Shown one piece after another: positions 62,201 to 64,000 of a stretch of DNA of 64,000 nucleotides (positions within the stretch are counted from its first letter, which is position 1; the number at the start of each line of letters is the position of its first letter). The DNA lies in the NCBI RefSeq assembly GCF_022539315.1, contig NC_066313.1:37113059-37177058 (forward strand). Direction: 5' to 3'. The notes below the pieces were generated by a model. The model was not told the origin of the DNA. It made no database searches and saw nothing but the letters and a program-made list of their open reading frames with translations. A program made the translations under genes and the position numbers. The DNA is from Serinus canaria. Its lineage: Eukaryota; Chordata; Aves; Passeriformes; Fringillidae.

Positions 62201-64000
62201 ATATGGTCCACTCTGAGAAAACTTGCTCCCCTGCCTCAGTCTTTGTCATAACCTGTCCTTGCATGGTACAGCTCATCATTCCCCTCCCTCCCCCTCTTCC
62301 CATCACACAGCTCACCCCATGGTTGAAAGACTTATGAACAATAACGGAATCAGAGTCCTAATCCCTCGTGAAAATGATCACCTTTCCCTTTTGCTCCAAT
62401 GCCAACATTAAAATCTTATCCATCCTAAAGCTAGCTTTCTTTACTGCAGCTCTATGGATCTCCCATATTTTTGCCACTGTACTCATATATTCCTGTGCCC
62501 TCTTAGACAGCAGTTAAATGGTTCATGGCAAAGTCAGCTTCACACACTGTGTCTTCTCTGGTCTAGTCCCCATCAATGAGTCCAAAATATTTGCAGCATG
62601 ACTCAGTCCCATAATTGTTCTGAAAACCACACAGCCAGAGACACCCATGTCTCTCCTTTGATTCACTAAAATGGTTCTGAGATTTATTACATTTTCTTGT
62701 CTTCTTGATCTACAGCTTCAGGGCAGTGGGCAGGCAATAAAAGATTCTCAGTGCCTTGGGAAGGGCGGATTGTCACTGGTGAGATCCCACTGTGTTGTAT
62801 GATCATCAAATCACACTGGAGGTGGCATGTGTTCCTTTTGTCAAGCCTCATCAGCTGATAAAGTATGAGGTCAGAAACAGCAAGAGCTTTGGCACAGGCA
62901 GAGAGGTTGATGAAGAACAACTCACTATGGCTGTGATTTGGAGCTGGAGCTGCTTGTGGTTGCAAGAACATCTGTTACAAGATGGTCATAGGGTACATGC
63001 ACAGATTTGGTCCTGCTGATGCATAATGCCTGTGCTGTTGGAGTTGGAAACTAGTCTAAACAAAGAGAGGGACTTAGGACTTACAGCTACACTGAAATTG
63101 TCCCTGTGCCTCCAAAGTTACTATACTTCTGGTTAACCTGATCAGAGTGGTCACCTAAGCTCACCCACAGTGTGATTCTGGACTGGCTATGATGGCACCC
63201 TGACAGTGTTTTTGCCTTGCACCCCCTCTGTGTTTGACAGAAACAGAAGCTAATGATCAATCACCCTTTAACACCTTTTTTTAATCACTTGGTTTTTTTT
63301 GTTTGTTTGGTTTTTTTTATGCAGTCTACTATGGTGCTACAAACGTGGGGCTCTGGACTTGACCTGGACCTAATCCTGTACACTATAGCTTGTTACCTGT
63401 TTTTGAAGCACTTTTGATGGGCACACTGTTTTGTTCTTCCTGCTGCTCTGTCTGTGTACTGCTTTCTTGTCCTCATTCCCAACGCCAGCTCATGGCTGCC
63501 CACAGAACAGTCAGGCATGAAATATGCCACAGGCTAATGAGTACATCAGATTCCATCTGTGTGTGCTCAGTGTCACAGTCCGCTGGAGTCACCATGCAAT
63601 TCACCTGGCTTTTAATTGCCTGATGCTTTTAATTCTCCATGGCCTGTGCATTATTGCAATGCTTGGCAGCCTGTGTTTGCTTACAGCTACGTGATGGCAC
63701 CGGCACAGTCCAAGGCATGGACTGTAGTGCTGAGCAGACAGGAGCCTGAGGGCCTTGGGCACCTGGAGAGCTTCAGGCCTCGGGCTCTAAGGGCAGGACT
63801 TCCACTGCATGCTGCAGAACACACAGATCAATTTTGTGTGTAATTCAAATAAAGCATCTTTTCTCCTGAAGGACTAAATACATCCCAGCAGCTGTCTGGC
63901 TGTTTGGGCTGTTGCACTCCAGCAGCTCCTTGGCATCTGTGTAGTGGTCTTCAATCTGGCAAACATGAAGAAAGAAAGAATTACTCACAGGAGTTAAATT
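59220..64000. other. Intergenic region upstream of MTMR2
   Basis: This 4.8 kb lies beyond the MTMR2 CpG island. In mammals the next gene on this side is MAML2, far away, so a gap fits conserved gene order. I recognise no exon. Overlapping short open frames at 59244-59682, an inverted repeat at 60359-60380 and a few T-rich runs (61389 region, 63276-63318) are the only items of note. Confidence 0.75.
60359..60380. repeat. Perfect inverted repeat, 9-bp arms
   Basis: CAATTGAAA at 60359-60367 and TTTCAATTG at 60372-60380 are exact reverse complements separated by ATCA. It lies in the AT-rich upstream intergenic region, about 1.4 kb from the MTMR2 CpG island. It could be a paired transcription-factor site or chance. 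Confidence 0.85.

Overview
The window is vertebrate nuclear DNA, most likely from a bird. The exons are mammal-like and widely spaced, each has canonical GT/AG splice sites, and the only recognisable interspersed repeats are CR1 LINE pieces, the dominant retrotransposon of birds and other sauropsids. Intron repeat content is low, as is usual in birds. I cannot name the species.

One gene accounts for almost everything supportable: MTMR2 (myotubularin-related protein 2, a 3-phosphoinositide phosphatase). It lies on the minus strand, so the promoter is near 58.9-59.2 kb and transcription runs toward position 1. I placed 13 coding exons base by base: 58816-58898, 36608-36713, 20960-21035, 17614-17708, 17326-17436, 15238-15339, 14469-14552, 7569-7718, 6585-6773, 4345-4530, 3374-3580, 1713-1805 and 239-352. 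Joined, they keep one open frame of 532 codons, with all 12 internal junctions in phase. The protein is one residue longer than human MTMR2 at the N terminus (catalytic Cys418 versus human Cys417). About 110 C-terminal residues (end of the phosphatase domain, coiled coil, PDZ-binding tail) must lie beyond the left edge of the window.

Layout: 1-7.7 kb holds exons 13-8, the catalytic core, with a broken CR1 LINE in intron 9. 7.7-14.5 kb is intron 7. 14.5-17.7 kb holds a cluster of exons 7-4, with exons 4 and 5 only 177 bp apart. Exon 3 is at 21 kb. Introns 2 (15.6 kb) and 1 (22.1 kb) fill 21-58.8 kb and carry repeats, a promoter/LTR-like block near 37.2 kb, an unidentified protein-like open frame near 48.2 kb, and a strange GA-rich patch near 50.7-51.5 kb. 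A CpG island (about 58.3-59.2 kb) surrounds exon 1. The remaining 4.8 kb to the right is upstream intergenic sequence with no gene I can support.

I found no CRISPR array, rRNA or tRNA, and no convincing undescribed system. The items most worth a second look are the 48.2 kb open frame, the 37.2 kb LTR-like block, the strand-switching GA/CT patch, and the upstream ORF in the MTMR2 leader.
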